Positions 9,648-18,074 of a stretch of 64,000 nt of DNA are shown here, piece after piece. A program made the position numbers and the translations under genes. How positions within the stretch are numbered: position 1 is the first letter of the stretch; each line of letters starts with the position of its first letter. The notes below the pieces were generated by a model. It was not told where the DNA came from and searched no databases. It saw only the letters and a program-made list of their open reading frames with translations. This DNA is from JBCBAP01 sp038532435 (GTDB lineage Bacteria; Pseudomonadota; Alphaproteobacteria; Rhodobacterales; Rhodobacteraceae), in NCBI GenBank assembly GCA_038532435.1, contig JBCBAP010000014.1, forward strand, positions 1-64,000, read 5' to 3'.

Positions 9648-9670
9648 TCCGTCAGCGTCGCAGAGCTTGG

Positions 9671-9686
9671 TTAAGCGGATGTTAAC
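9671..9686 (-). promoter_or_regulatory. Consensus CtrA-binding box upstream of radC
   Basis: The sequence TTAA (9671-9674), seven bases, then TTAAC (9682-9686) matches the alphaproteobacterial CtrA consensus TTAA-N7-TTAAC exactly. It sits in the 54-bp gap between map and radC, 24-39 bp before the radC start, where it could overlap the radC promoter. The core is palindromic, so strand is nominal. Confidence 0.6.
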
Positions 9687-9701
9687 CGCGGGGAAGGGGC
9701 G

Positions 9702-10532
9702 CTAGGACGCCGATCCGAAATCCGGAGCGAACCGGTCGGTCGGTGAGACGGTGAAGATCTCCACTCCGTCATCGGTCACGCCCACGGAGTGTTCGTACTG
9801 GGCGCTGAGCGACCGGTCCTTGGTGACGGCCGTCCAGTCATCCGCAAGGATCTTCGTCTCCGGCCTGCCCAGATTGACCATGGGTTCGATGGTGAAGAAC
9901 ATGCCTGGTTCCAGAACCGCGCCGGTGCCCCAGCGACCGTAGTGGAGCACGTTCGGGGCCGCGTGGAACTGCCGCCCGAGACCATGCCCGCAGAAATCGC
10001 GGACGACGGAGCAGCGCTGCCCCTCCGCGTACTTCTGGATGGCGGTACCGATGTCACCGAACGTGTTTCCAGGCTTCACCTGGTCGATGCCGCGCATCAG
10101 GCTCTCGTGGGTGATCTCGATAAGCCGCTGCGCCCGCTTCGACACCTTGCCGACCCAGTACATGCGGCTCGAATCCCCGTGCCAGCCGTCAACGATCACG
10201 GTCACATCGATGTTGAGGATGTCGCCGGAGTGCAGCTTCTTCGCCCCCGGGATGCCGTGGCAGACCACATGGTTGATGGAGATGCAGGAGGCGTGCTGAT
10301 AGCCCTTGTACCCCACCGTTGCTGAGGTGGCGCCGAGCCGCTTCGTCTCCGTATGGATGATCTCATCCAGTGCACCGGTGGTCACGCCCTCCACTACATG
10401 CTCCCCGATCATATCGAGGATCTGGGCGACGACGGTGCCCGCCGCGCGCATGCCGACGAAATCCTCCGGCTGATGCAGGATGATCCCGTCGCGGGACAGG
10501 CGGGGTTTTGTGGTCATGGCAAGGCCACGCAT
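9702..10532 (-). CDS. map: Type I methionine aminopeptidase
   Basis: Removes the N-terminal methionine from nascent proteins, using two divalent metal ions. The product is 276 aa. Metal ligands of the pita-bread fold are visible in order: LNIDVTV (Asp), WHGDSSR (Asp), CGHGLGRQFH (His), FTIEPMVN (Glu) and YEHSVGVT (Glu). The start at 10532 (MRGLAMTTKP) is preferred because GGAG lies 8 bases upstream inside the end of sfsA; a second ATG at 10517 is also possible. The longer open frame to 10655 would overlap sfsA by over 100 bp and adds non-family residues. It sits 5 bp after sfsA, so the two are likely translated from one mRNA. Confidence 0.96.
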   Translation of the reverse strand: MRGLAMTTKPRLSRDGIILHQPEDFVGMRAAGTVVAQILDMIGEHVVEGVTTGALDEIIHTETKRLGATSATVGYKGYQHASCISINHVVCHGIPGAKKLHSGDILNIDVTVIVDGWHGDSSRMYWVGKVSKRAQRLIEITHESLMRGIDQVKPGNTFGDIGTAIQKYAEGQRCSVVRDFCGHGLGRQFHAAPNVLHYGRWGTGAVLEPGMFFTIEPMVNLGRPETKILADDWTAVTKDRSLSAQYEHSVGVTDDGVEIFTVSPTDRFAPDFGSAS

Positions 10533-10537
10533 GGCGG

Positions 10538-11293
10538 TCACTCCGGCTCTGCGACTGCAGAAGGTTTTGGAACAATATATCCGCTCCGGTCGGGAATGAC
10601 AGGGAGGGAATGCGACAGCGTCACACCCGATGTGGTGATGCGCGTGGCGTAACACAACGCCTCGACCCCGCGGGACCGTGCGGTCGCGAAGGCAGCGGCG
10701 TAGCCTGGGTCGATATCATCAGCGAAAGATAGCGCGGTGCAGTCGGTCCGCTGCACCAGATAGAGCATCACCGCGCGGTGCCCCGCGGCAACCATGTTGC
10801 CGAGCTCAACAAGGTGTTTTGCACCCCGAGTGGTCACGCTGTCCGGAAACTCCGCCAGTGTGCCTGTGCGCAGCAGGTGGACGTTCTTAACCTCCACATA
10901 TGCGTCGGGAAGCCCCGGTTCGGTCGCGAGGAAATCGACGCGGCTGTTTTCCCCGTACTTCACCTCCGCCCGGATCGTGCCATACGCGGAAAGCTCCGCG
11001 ACCTTGCGTGCGCGCAGTGCCTCGCCGACCACCATGTTCGGGACGGAGGTATCGATCCCGGCCATGTGCCCGTCAGGCAGGTTCACCAGACGCCAGGAGT
11101 ATTTCAGCTTGCGTTTCGGGTTGTCCGACGGTTCGAGCCACACCCGCAGCCCCTCCGCCTTCAGCCCCAGCATCGCGCCGGGGTTCGCACAATGGGCTGT
11201 CACGACCTCACCGCTCTCCAGCGTGACATCGGCAAGAAACCGGTTATATCGACGGATCAGCGTGCCCGGGATGAGGGGGGATTTGAACTCCAT
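10538..11293 (-). CDS. sfsA: SfsA family DNA/RNA-binding nuclease-like protein
   Basis: A 251-aa homologue of SfsA (sugar fermentation stimulation protein). E. coli SfsA binds DNA and the family has a predicted restriction-endonuclease-like fold; its physiological role is unclear. Family hallmarks seen are MEFKSPLIPGTLIRRYNRFLA at the start, the block AHCANPGAMLGL, and the acidic stretch DAYVEVKNVHLL resembling the E-x-K nuclease core. The stop overlaps the ribosome site of map downstream. It is divergent from the MoCF gene with a 46-bp gap. Confidence 0.93.
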   Translation of the reverse strand: MEFKSPLIPGTLIRRYNRFLADVTLESGEVVTAHCANPGAMLGLKAEGLRVWLEPSDNPKRKLKYSWRLVNLPDGHMAGIDTSVPNMVVGEALRARKVAELSAYGTIRAEVKYGENSRVDFLATEPGLPDAYVEVKNVHLLRTGTLAEFPDSVTTRGAKHLVELGNMVAAGHRAVMLYLVQRTDCTALSFADDIDPGYAAAFATARSRGVEALCYATRITTSGVTLSHSLPVIPDRSGYIVPKPSAVAEPE

Positions 11294-11339
11294 CGCGGTG
11301 ACTTAGGCCGCCCGGACCCGGAAGACAAGGAAGACGCCC

Positions 11340-12068
11340 ATGCCCAACCCGACCGCCGCCATGCTCGTGATCGGGGACGAGATCCTCTCCGGCCGCACGC
11401 AGGATAAAAACGTGAACTACCTCGCCGTGGCGCTCGATGGGAAGGGCATCGCGTTGCGGGAGGTGCGCATCATCCGTGATGACCCGGACGGGATTGTCGC
11501 GGCGGTGAACGCACTGAGGGCACAGGTCGACAATGTCTTCACCTCCGGCGGGATCGGGCCAACCCACGATGATATCACCGCCGACTGTGTGGCGGCGGCA
11601 TTCCGTGTGCCGATCGATGTGCGGGAGGATGCGCGGGCGGTGCTGGCGACGAACTATGCCAATCCGGAGGTGGATCTTAACGAAGCGCGCCTGCGCATGG
11701 CCCGCGTACCCGACGGGGCGGTGCTGATCGACAATCCGATCAGCAAGGCGCCGGGCTTCTCGCTCGAGAATGTGCATGTGATGGCCGGAATCCCCCGGAT
11801 CTTTCAGGTCATGCTCGATGGTCTCCTGCCGCGTTTGACCGGAGGCGCGCCCCTCCTCTCAGAGACGGTGCGGATCGATCAGCCCGAGGGCGCGCTGGCA
11901 GCACCCCTCGGTGCCATCGCGGCGGGGTACCCGGAGGTTTCCATCGGCTCCTATCCCTTCACCCGCGACGGCCGCTTCGGCTCGAACGTGGTGCTGCGCG
12001 CGTCGGATCCCGCGCTGCTTGCCGCTGCGAAAGAGGCCGTTGTCGAGATGTCAGGGACGTTCAGCTAG
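11340..12068 (+). CDS. CinA-type molybdopterin-binding (MoCF) domain protein
   Basis: A 242-aa stand-alone MoCF_BD domain, related to the N-terminal half of CinA (competence/damage-inducible protein). The signature LVIGDEILSGRTQDKN (residues about 9-24) and the ligand-binding loop TSGGIGPTHDDITADCVA (about 68-85) are clear. It lacks the C-terminal nicotinamide-nucleotide amidase domain of full CinA, so a PncC activity is not expected from this polypeptide. Stand-alone versions are widespread in alphaproteobacteria with unknown substrate. The gene is divergent from sfsA and its neighbour downstream is the intron-bearing tRNA-Leu gene. Confidence 0.88.
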   Translation: MPNPTAAMLVIGDEILSGRTQDKNVNYLAVALDGKGIALREVRIIRDDPDGIVAAVNALRAQVDNVFTSGGIGPTHDDITADCVAAAFRVPIDVREDARAVLATNYANPEVDLNEARLRMARVPDGAVLIDNPISKAPGFSLENVHVMAGIPRIFQVMLDGLLPRLTGGAPLLSETVRIDQPEGALAAPLGAIAAGYPEVSIGSYPFTRDGRFGSNVVLRASDPALLAAAKEAVVEMSGTFS

Positions 12069-12294
12069 CTCCGCACCGCAGCGCCGTCCCCGACGGACAC
12101 ATGCCTGAGGCGTCTCATGCGCGCCTGCTCATTCTCGCGGGCTCGCGCTTGATCACCCTCGCTGAGGGCTTCACCGGAGTTCGGGCATGATGGACAAATC
12201 GCGGCTTTCCGACGTTGGGAGCGCCACCTCGGGGCCGGCACGCGCGTAGCTCGGGATGGCGCATCGCGTCCACCTGTGGCACACAACTTCCCAT

Positions 12295-12605
12295 GCGGAC
12301 GTGGTGGAATCGGTAGACACAAGAGACTTAAATCACATTTGAGTGCCCCCCGGGAAACCGTGGGAGTAGAACTGCTCAAAGTCGGGGAACCCTTAACAGG
12401 TCACGCTGATGGCAATCCCGAGCCAAGCCCCATCCCGGGGAAGGTGTAGAGACTAGACGGGCAGCACCTAAAGCGCCGGGCGCCAGGGTGAAGGGATAGT
12501 CCAGACCCCAAACGCCCCCCAAAAGGGGCGGCGGTGAAAGCCGTAGCAGGTAAGAAAATCTCTCGATCTTTGATCGTGCGGGTTCAAGTCCCGCCGTCCG
12601 CACCA
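12295..12605 (+). tRNA. tRNA-Leu(UAA), interrupted by a group I intron
   Basis: The exons are 12295-12329 and 12555-12605, giving an 86-nt tRNA with encoded CCA. Acceptor GCGGACG pairs with CGTCCGC. The anticodon stem AGAGA/TCTCT encloses loop CTTAAAA, so the anticodon is UAA. A long variable arm (CGATC-TTT-GATCG) marks a class II leucine tRNA, and the T arm is GCGGG/CCCGC. The interruption falls exactly between U34 and A35 of the anticodon, the site used by the cyanobacterial tRNA-Leu(UAA) intron. Standard contiguous tRNA finders would miss or misplace this gene. Confidence 0.96.
12330..12554 (+). ncRNA. Self-splicing group I intron (tRNA-Leu anticodon type, likely IC3)
   Basis: This 225-nt intron has no room for a homing endonuclease. 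P1 can be drawn exactly: exon ACUU plus intron AAAU pairs with AUUUGAGU, placing the expected U-G wobble at the 5' splice site (U12329 with G12341). The intron ends in G12554. Core elements are visible in order: a P-like stretch CGGGGAACCC, Q as GGCAATCCCGAGCCAAGCC, R as GGTGTAGAGACTAGACGGG and S as AAGGGATAGTCC. These match the conserved P/Q/R/S boxes of group I introns, and resemble those of cyanobacterial tRNA-Leu and proteobacterial tRNA introns. Subgroup assignment is by resemblance only. Confidence 0.93.
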
Positions 12606-12785
12606 TCATCCCCCGCCTAGTACCCGCGGCTTCCAAAAGCCTTGTACCCCGAAGACTGTCGGGCTGTCGGGCGCGGCTCAGTGCGACTTTCGTGAGTGGC
12701 GTCCGCGCAAGGATTGCATTGCAAAACCGTCATCCTATGCGGATAACGAAGAGAGTGCTTTAAACCCTAACGCGAGGAATCCCCG

Positions 12786-14747
12786 ATGTCCCTGTCTCGC
12801 CGTACCTTCCTTGGCACCGCGACCGCTGCCGGTGCTTTCACATTGTTGCATCCGTTCTCGGCAAGGGCGGCGGCGAACCAGGCGCATGTCCGGATCATGT
12901 CCACTACGGACCTGCACGTGCATGTCTTTCCCTACGATTATTACGGGGATCGCCCGGTCGACAGCCTCGGCCTGTCCCGGACCGCGTCGCTCATCAATGC
13001 GGTGCGGGCAGAGGCGACGAACTCCATGCTGTTCGACAACGGGGACTACCTGCAGGGCAACCCGATGGGGGACTATATCGCCTACGAACGCGGGATGAAG
13101 GAAGGGGACATGCACCCCATCATCACCGCGATGAACACGCTCGGCTACGACGCGGGCACGCTCGGCAACCACGAGTTCAACTATGGCGTCGACTTTATGG
13201 ACAAGGTGAATGCCGGTGCGAACTTCCCAATCGTCTCCGCCAACTTCGTCAAGGCGCTGGCGACTGGCGCGCGCGACGACACGTTCCACATGTACAAGCC
13301 CTACGTGATCCTCGACCGGACGGTCGTGGACGGTGCCGGCGAAAGCCATGCGATCAAGGTCGGCGTGATCGGCTTCCTGCCGCCGCAGATCATGAACTGG
13401 GACCGCCGCTGGCTGGAAGGATCGTTCCAGGCCCGCGGCATCCTCAGCGCAGCCGAAGCCTGGGTGCCGGAGATGAAGGAGGCGGGCGCCGATATCATTG
13501 TGGCCCTCAGCCATTCCGGTATTTCGACGGAGAGCCCGTCGGATGAACTGGAGAACGCCTCCCTGCACCTTGCAGGCATTCCAGGCATCGACGCCATCAT
13601 CACCGGTCACCACCACAGGACGTTCCCAAGCGAACAGTATGATGCGACCGAGGGGCTGGACCCCGTGGCGGGAACCCTGATGGGCAAGCCCGCGGCGATG
13701 GGCGGTTTCTGGGGCAGCCACATGGGTCTCATCGACCTCATGCTCGAACAGGACGGGGGGGCGTGGCGCGTCGCCGGGTCCGAAAGCTCCGTCCGCGGCA
13801 TCTACACCCGCGACGGCCGCGCCTATGTGCCGGAGGTTGGCGATGTGCCCGACGTGCTCGACAGCGTGCGGGACGTCCATGAGGAAACGCTGGCCTATGT
13901 CCGCCGCGCAGTGGGCCAGACGGCGGCACCGCTCCACAGCTACTTCGCGCTCGTTGCCGACGACCCGTCCGTCCAGGTCGTGAGCCAGGCGCAGACCTGG
14001 TACATCGAACAGATGATGAAGGGGACGGAGTGGGAGGCCCTGCCGATCCTCTCCGCCGCGGCACCGTTCAAGGCGGGCGGCCGGGGCGGTCCGGCGTACT
14101 ACACGGATGTGAAGCCGGGTCCGGTGGCGATCAAGAACGTCTCCGACCTTTATCTCTACCCGAACACCGTCCGGGCGGTGCTGATCGATGGGGCAACCGT
14201 CAAGGACTGGCTCGAGCGGTCAGCGGGCATCTTCAACCAGATCGAGACGGGGGCGAGTGACACGCCGCTCATCAACCCGGATTTCCCGTCCTACAATTTC
14301 GACGTCATTGACGGGGTGACCTACCAGATCGATCTGAGCCAGCCGTCGAAGTTCGATCCGAAGGGTAACCTCATCAACGCAGATGCGAGCCGGATCGTGA
14401 ACCTGTCCTTCAACGGGGCACCGATCGATCCGGCGCAGAAGTTCGTCGTGGCGACGAACAATTACCGCGCCGGCGGTGGTGGATCGTTCCCCGGAGCGGA
14501 CGGGACGACCACGATCTTCGAGGGGCCGGACACCAACCGTGATGTGCTGGTGCGGTTTATTGTCGACAAGGGGACCATCAACCCGTCGGCAGATGCGAAC
14601 TGGACGTTCAAGGAGATGCCCGGAACGACCGTGACCTTCGACACGGGTCCCGCGGGAACCACCTATGCCTCCGATGTGGAGGGCGTGGACATCGTGCCCG
14701 CGGGCGATGGAGAGGGCGGCTTCGCCCGCTACCGCATCAGCCTCTGA
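12786..14747 (+). CDS. cpdB: Tat-exported 2',3'-cyclic-nucleotide 2'-phosphodiesterase/3'-nucleotidase
   Basis: This periplasmic enzyme hydrolyses 2',3'-cyclic nucleotides and 3'-nucleotides, releasing phosphate and nucleosides for uptake. The 653-aa product begins with a twin-arginine signal (SRRTFLGTATAAG, cleavage near ARA at about 29). The metallophosphoesterase motifs follow: TTDLHVHVF, FDNGDYLQG, GTLGNHEFNYG, ALSHSG and ITGHHHRTF. The C-terminal 5'-nucleotidase domain has the substrate-binding phrase NNYRAGGGGSFPG near residue 558. Length and domain order fit CpdB. It stands alone and ends in a strong terminator. Confidence 0.95.
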   Translation: MSLSRRTFLGTATAAGAFTLLHPFSARAAANQAHVRIMSTTDLHVHVFPYDYYGDRPVDSLGLSRTASLINAVRAEATNSMLFDNGDYLQGNPMGDYIAYERGMKEGDMHPIITAMNTLGYDAGTLGNHEFNYGVDFMDKVNAGANFPIVSANFVKALATGARDDTFHMYKPYVILDRTVVDGAGESHAIKVGVIGFLPPQIMNWDRRWLEGSFQARGILSAAEAWVPEMKEAGADIIVALSHSGISTESPSDELENASLHLAGIPGIDAIITGHHHRTFPSEQYDATEGLDPVAGTLMGKPAAMGGFWGSHMGLIDLMLEQDGGAWRVAGSESSVRGIYTRDGRAYVPEVGDVPDVLDSVRDVHEETLAYVRRAVGQTAAPLHSYFALVADDPSVQVVSQAQTWYIEQMMKGTEWEALPILSAAAPFKAGGRGGPAYYTDVKPGPVAIKNVSDLYLYPNTVRAVLIDGATVKDWLERSAGIFNQIETGASDTPLINPDFPSYNFDVIDGVTYQIDLSQPSKFDPKGNLINADASRIVNLSFNGAPIDPAQKFVVATNNYRAGGGGSFPGADGTTTIFEGPDTNRDVLVRFIVDKGTINPSADANWTFKEMPGTTVTFDTGPAGTTYASDVEGVDIVPAGDGEGGFARYRISL

Positions 14748-14750
14748 CAC

Positions 14751-14787
14751 AACGAAAGGCGCCCCCTGTGGGGCGCCGCTTTTCGTT
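14751..14787 (+). terminator. Rho-independent terminator after cpdB
   Basis: An 8-bp GC stem (14758-14765 GGCGCCCC with 14770-14777 GGGGCGCC) is followed by GCTTTT. Flanking AACGAAA and TTTCGTT extend the pairing. It starts 4 bp after the cpdB stop. Confidence 0.88.
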
Positions 14788-15011
14788 AGGGTGAATCGAC
14801 GGTGCTACATCGAGGCGCCGAGATGCGGCATGGCGTTCGGTCGAGCCGAAGGCGTCGCGCCATTGCCAGTCCGCCGTGCCGGGTTGGCGACCCGGTGGAG
14901 GACGGGGCGCGGGTCGATCTGCGCGGGGGCTTGAGGGACAATCGCGTCGTTCAACCGGGTGTTTACCAGCCCGCGATCTGCCTCTGGCCAGGCTCATGAC
15001 CCTGGCGGACG

Positions 15012-15758
15012 CTACCCCTCCCCCCGCGCCCTCCGATCCAGCCAGTCCGCCCCGCGGCTGACGGTCCAGTGCAACAGCACGGTGAAGAGCGCCAGCACGA
15101 ACAGGCTCGCGAACATCAGGTCCGTCTTGGCCCGGCCGTTGGCGAGCAGCATCAGGTAGCCAAGGCCCTTGCTCGCTCCGACCCACTCGCCGATCACCGC
15201 CCCGATGGGTGCATAGACGCTCGCGAGCCGCAGACCCGAGGCGAGGCTCGGCAGCGCCGCGGGCACCCGCAAGCGCCAGAGCGTCGCCCGCTCCGTCGCG
15301 CCCATCGTCCGCGCAAGATCAAGGTACCCCCGGTCCGTCCGCTGCAGCCCGTCGAGGAACGCGGACGTCACCGGGAAATAGATTATGAGGACGGTCATCA
15401 CGATCTTCGACCAGATACCGTAGCCGAACCAGAGCGTCAGGATCGGCGCGAGGGCAAAGACGGGCACCGCCTGCGTGAAGACGAGGATCGGAAGGGCGAG
15501 ACGCCGAGCGGTGGCAGAGCTTGCCAGATGGATCGCCGTGGCGGCACCGAGGAAGGTGCCGAGCGCCAGACCGATCAGCACCTCGGTGATCGTGTAGCCC
15601 GCGTTGATCGCGATGCTCTCCCGACTGACCCACAGCGCCTCGACCACCCGCAACGGACCCGGCAGGATGAAGGCGGGGACCGCTGTCACCCACACCAGGA
15701 TCTGCCAGGCCAGCAAAGCCACGGCGGCGGACAGCACGCCGTTGCGCAGGGCGTTCAT
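15012..15758 (-). CDS. thiX: ABC transporter permease, thiamine-pyrimidine precursor uptake
   Basis: Inner-membrane permease of the SsuC/TauC class, 248 aa, with about six hydrophobic segments and the EAA loop LDLARTMGATERATLWRLRVPAALP (first part near residue 145) that contacts the ATPase. It is the last gene of the thiamine operon and starts inside the end of the ATPase gene (ATGA overlap), so it is translationally coupled. Together with ThiY and ThiZ it should import formylaminopyrimidine or a related HMP precursor. That substrate is inferred from the neighbouring thiY, tenA and thiD. Confidence 0.9.
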   Translation of the reverse strand: MNALRNGVLSAAVALLAWQILVWVTAVPAFILPGPLRVVEALWVSRESIAINAGYTITEVLIGLALGTFLGAATAIHLASSATARRLALPILVFTQAVPVFALAPILTLWFGYGIWSKIVMTVLIIYFPVTSAFLDGLQRTDRGYLDLARTMGATERATLWRLRVPAALPSLASGLRLASVYAPIGAVIGEWVGASKGLGYLMLLANGRAKTDLMFASLFVLALFTVLLHWTVSRGADWLDRRARGEG

Positions 15759-16477
15759 GCGGCCTCCCGCATACGGGTCAGAAGCTGCGCCTGCGCGGCA
15801 AGCACCGAGGGATCGTCGTTCGCCCGGATGGGGGGTGCTGGAGGGACAGCAACCTCCGTGGCGCCGGTCCGGGACATCAGCACGATACGGCTTCCCATCC
15901 GGACCGCCTCTGCCGGATCGTGGGTCACGAGAAGCACCGTGCGGCCGGAAAGAAGCTCGAAGGCAAGTTCCTGCATCTCTGCCCGGGTGCGTGCATCGAG
16001 CGCCGAGAACGGCTCATCAAGCAACGCGACTGGTCGATCCTCCATGAGTGTACGCGCGAGCGCCACACGCTGCCGCATCCCGCCCGAAAGCTGGGCAGGC
16101 CGCTTTGATGCATGCACGCTCAATCCCACACGGTCGATCAGATCCCGCGCACGGTCGTGATCCGGGGCCTCTCCCCGAAGACGCGCGCCGAGGCACACGT
16201 TCCCTGTCACGTCGAGCCAGGGCAGCAACAGGTCGGACTGGGCCATGTAGGCAATTCGGTCGGGAAGAGGCTGGCCGTCCCCCGCCTCGATCACCCCGTC
16301 GAACGTCCCTTCGACCGTGAGCCCGGCGATCAGCCTGAGCACGGTGGACTTGCCGACGCCGGACGGACCCAACAGGCAGGTCCAGCGCGCGGCAGGCAGG
16401 TCGAGCGCAAGATCGCTGAAGAGCTCGGCCCCGCCCAGTATCACGCTGCCGCGCAGACTGACGGAGGGCGCGGTCAT
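15755..16477 (-). CDS. thiZ: ABC transporter ATPase for pyrimidine precursor of thiamine
   Basis: Cytoplasmic ATP-hydrolysing subunit, 240 aa. Walker A GPSGVGKS is near residue 38, the Q-loop MAQSDLLLPWL near 78, the ABC signature LSGGMRQRVALAR near 130, Walker B ALLDEPFSALD near 150 and the H-loop VTHD near 185. It overlaps tenA upstream and thiX downstream by 4 bp each. The close link to TenA and ThiY supports HMP-precursor import rather than sulfonate import, which uses the same subfamily. Confidence 0.92.
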   Translation of the reverse strand: MTAPSVSLRGSVILGGAELFSDLALDLPAARWTCLLGPSGVGKSTVLRLIAGLTVEGTFDGVIEAGDGQPLPDRIAYMAQSDLLLPWLDVTGNVCLGARLRGEAPDHDRARDLIDRVGLSVHASKRPAQLSGGMRQRVALARTLMEDRPVALLDEPFSALDARTRAEMQELAFELLSGRTVLLVTHDPAEAVRMGSRIVLMSRTGATEVAVPPAPPIRANDDPSVLAAQAQLLTRMREAA

Positions 16478-17145
16478 GCGCCCCGCAGACCCATGTCCCA
16501 GAACCCGACCTCAAGCCGGGTCGCCGTGGCAAACCGGTGCCGGAGCCCGCGCGCGCGGGGCGTCTCCGCCCACGTATCGCCCAACCGCTCCACCAATGCC
16601 CGGTCAATCAATGCGCCGACGTCTTTGCAGAGGTCCTGATACTCCGACCCGGCATAGGTCCCGATCCACTCGCCATAGGCATCCGACGTTGCCTCGCGCC
16701 CGAGCCGCGCACCGATCTCGCCATACCCAAGAACGCAGGGCGCCAGGGCCGCCATGAGATCGAGGAAATCGCCGGAGAAGCCCGCCTCGAGCACGTACCG
16801 GGTATAGGCGAGGTTCTCCGCCTCCTCCCGCGTCGTCTCGAGCGCTGCCTGTGAGATGCCCGCGGCGGCGCAGGTCTCCACATGCAGGCGCATCTCGTGA
16901 TTGACGAGCGCATCGACGGTCCCGGCGGCCTGCTTCATCTCTGCGAGGGTTCCCGCCTTCACGACCGCGAGCGCCCAGGCGCGGGAGAAGTGAATGAGGA
17001 ACACATAATCTTGCCGCAGGTAGTGCAGGAACGCCTCCCGCGGCAGGCTTCCGTTGCCGAGCCCGCTGACGAAGGTATGGCGGGTATAGGCGTCCCATTC
17101 CGGGGACGCCCCGCGCCATGTCTCGAACGCCGTGCCGTAGCTCAT
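16474..17145 (-). CDS. tenA: TenA, aminopyrimidine aminohydrolase (thiaminase II)
   Basis: Hydrolyses aminopyrimidine breakdown products of thiamine to HMP, feeding ThiD. The 223-aa all-helical protein shows family residues YTRHTFVSGLGNGSL near the start, LRQDYVFLIHFSRA near residue 45, the catalytic-cysteine region ALAPCVLGYGEIG near residue 136, and a C-terminal EYQDLCKD block. It lies between the binding-protein gene thiY and the ATPase gene thiZ with 4-bp overlaps on both sides. That is the classic arrangement for salvage of environmental thiamine fragments. Confidence 0.95.
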   Translation of the reverse strand: MSYGTAFETWRGASPEWDAYTRHTFVSGLGNGSLPREAFLHYLRQDYVFLIHFSRAWALAVVKAGTLAEMKQAAGTVDALVNHEMRLHVETCAAAGISQAALETTREEAENLAYTRYVLEAGFSGDFLDLMAALAPCVLGYGEIGARLGREATSDAYGEWIGTYAGSEYQDLCKDVGALIDRALVERLGDTWAETPRARGLRHRFATATRLEVGFWDMGLRGA

Positions 17146-18074
17146 TCAGTGACGTCCATGACGATGTCGCTGACCGGGTTCTGCCCGGGGATCAGTCCGG
17201 CCTCCGCAAGGAACGCCTCGAACCGGGCGTAGCGGCCTGCGTCGACTGCCGCGGGCCGCAGGGCGAAACGCGGTAGCGTGTCGATCCAAGCCCGCCGGTT
17301 CAGTTCGTCATCAAGCTCCGCCGAGGTGCCCTTGAAAATCTCCCAGCTCTCCTGCGGATGGTTGATGATGTACTGCGTGGCAAGCTCCGTCGCCGCGAGG
17401 AAACGGGCGACCATGTCGGCGTCCATCCGGTCCGGATTGGCGACGTAGATCAGCTCGTCATAGGCGGGCAGCCCCTCTTCTTCGAGGTAGAAACAGCGGC
17501 CGGGCACACCCTCGATATCCATCTGGTTCAGCTCAAAATTGCGGAACGCACCGATCACCGCATCGACCTGTCCCGACATGAGCGCGGGGGAGAGGGAGAA
17601 GTTTACGTTCACCAGTTCTACGTCATCGACACCGACGCCATAGTTGCCGAGCACCGTGGCGAGGAGCGCCTCCTCCACTCCCGCGACGGAGAAGCCGATC
17701 TTCTTCCCGTCGAGGTCCCCAGGCGTCGCGATCGGACCGTCGTCGAGCACCAGCAGGCAGTTGAGCGGGGTGGCGACCAGCGTACCGACGCGCTTGAGCG
17801 GCAGGCCCTCGTGGATCTGCAGATGCAGTTGCGGCTGGTAGGACACCGCGATCTCCGCCTGTCCCGCCGCGACAAGCTTCGGCGGGGCCGCCGGATCCGC
17901 GGGGGCGACCAGTTCGACCTCGAGGCCCATGTCGGCGAAGTACCCCTTCTCTTCCGCGATGATGAGCGGGCCATGGTCCGGGTTCACGAACCAGTCGAGC
18001 AGTACCGTCATCTGGTCCTGTGCCAGGGCGGGTGTCGCGAGGGCGAGCGTGGCTGCGAATGCGAGTGTCTTCAT
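17142..18074 (-). CDS. thiY: Periplasmic binding protein for thiamine pyrimidine precursor (NMT1/THI5-like)
   Basis: A 310-aa secreted binding protein with signal peptide (residues 1-18, ending ALA). The NMT1/THI5 family start is clear: LLDWFVNPDHGPLIIAEEKG near residue 25, with FADMGLEVELV and a later DLDGKKIGFS hinge. ThiY of this family binds N-formyl-4-amino-5-aminomethyl-2-methylpyrimidine. It overlaps thiF upstream and tenA downstream by 4 bp. Related SsuA-type proteins bind sulfonates, but the operon context decides for the thiamine precursor. Confidence 0.92.
   Translation of the reverse strand: MKTLAFAATLALATPALAQDQMTVLLDWFVNPDHGPLIIAEEKGYFADMGLEVELVAPADPAAPPKLVAAGQAEIAVSYQPQLHLQIHEGLPLKRVGTLVATPLNCLLVLDDGPIATPGDLDGKKIGFSVAGVEEALLATVLGNYGVGVDDVELVNVNFSLSPALMSGQVDAVIGAFRNFELNQMDIEGVPGRCFYLEEEGLPAYDELIYVANPDRMDADMVARFLAATELATQYIINHPQESWEIFKGTSAELDDELNRRAWIDTLPRFALRPAAVDAGRYARFEAFLAEAGLIPGQNPVSDIVMDVTE

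Noticed and set aside
12376..12636. Minus-strand 86-codon frame over the intron and 3' exon of tRNA-Leu
   Set aside because: The region is fully explained as a structured group I intron plus tRNA exon.
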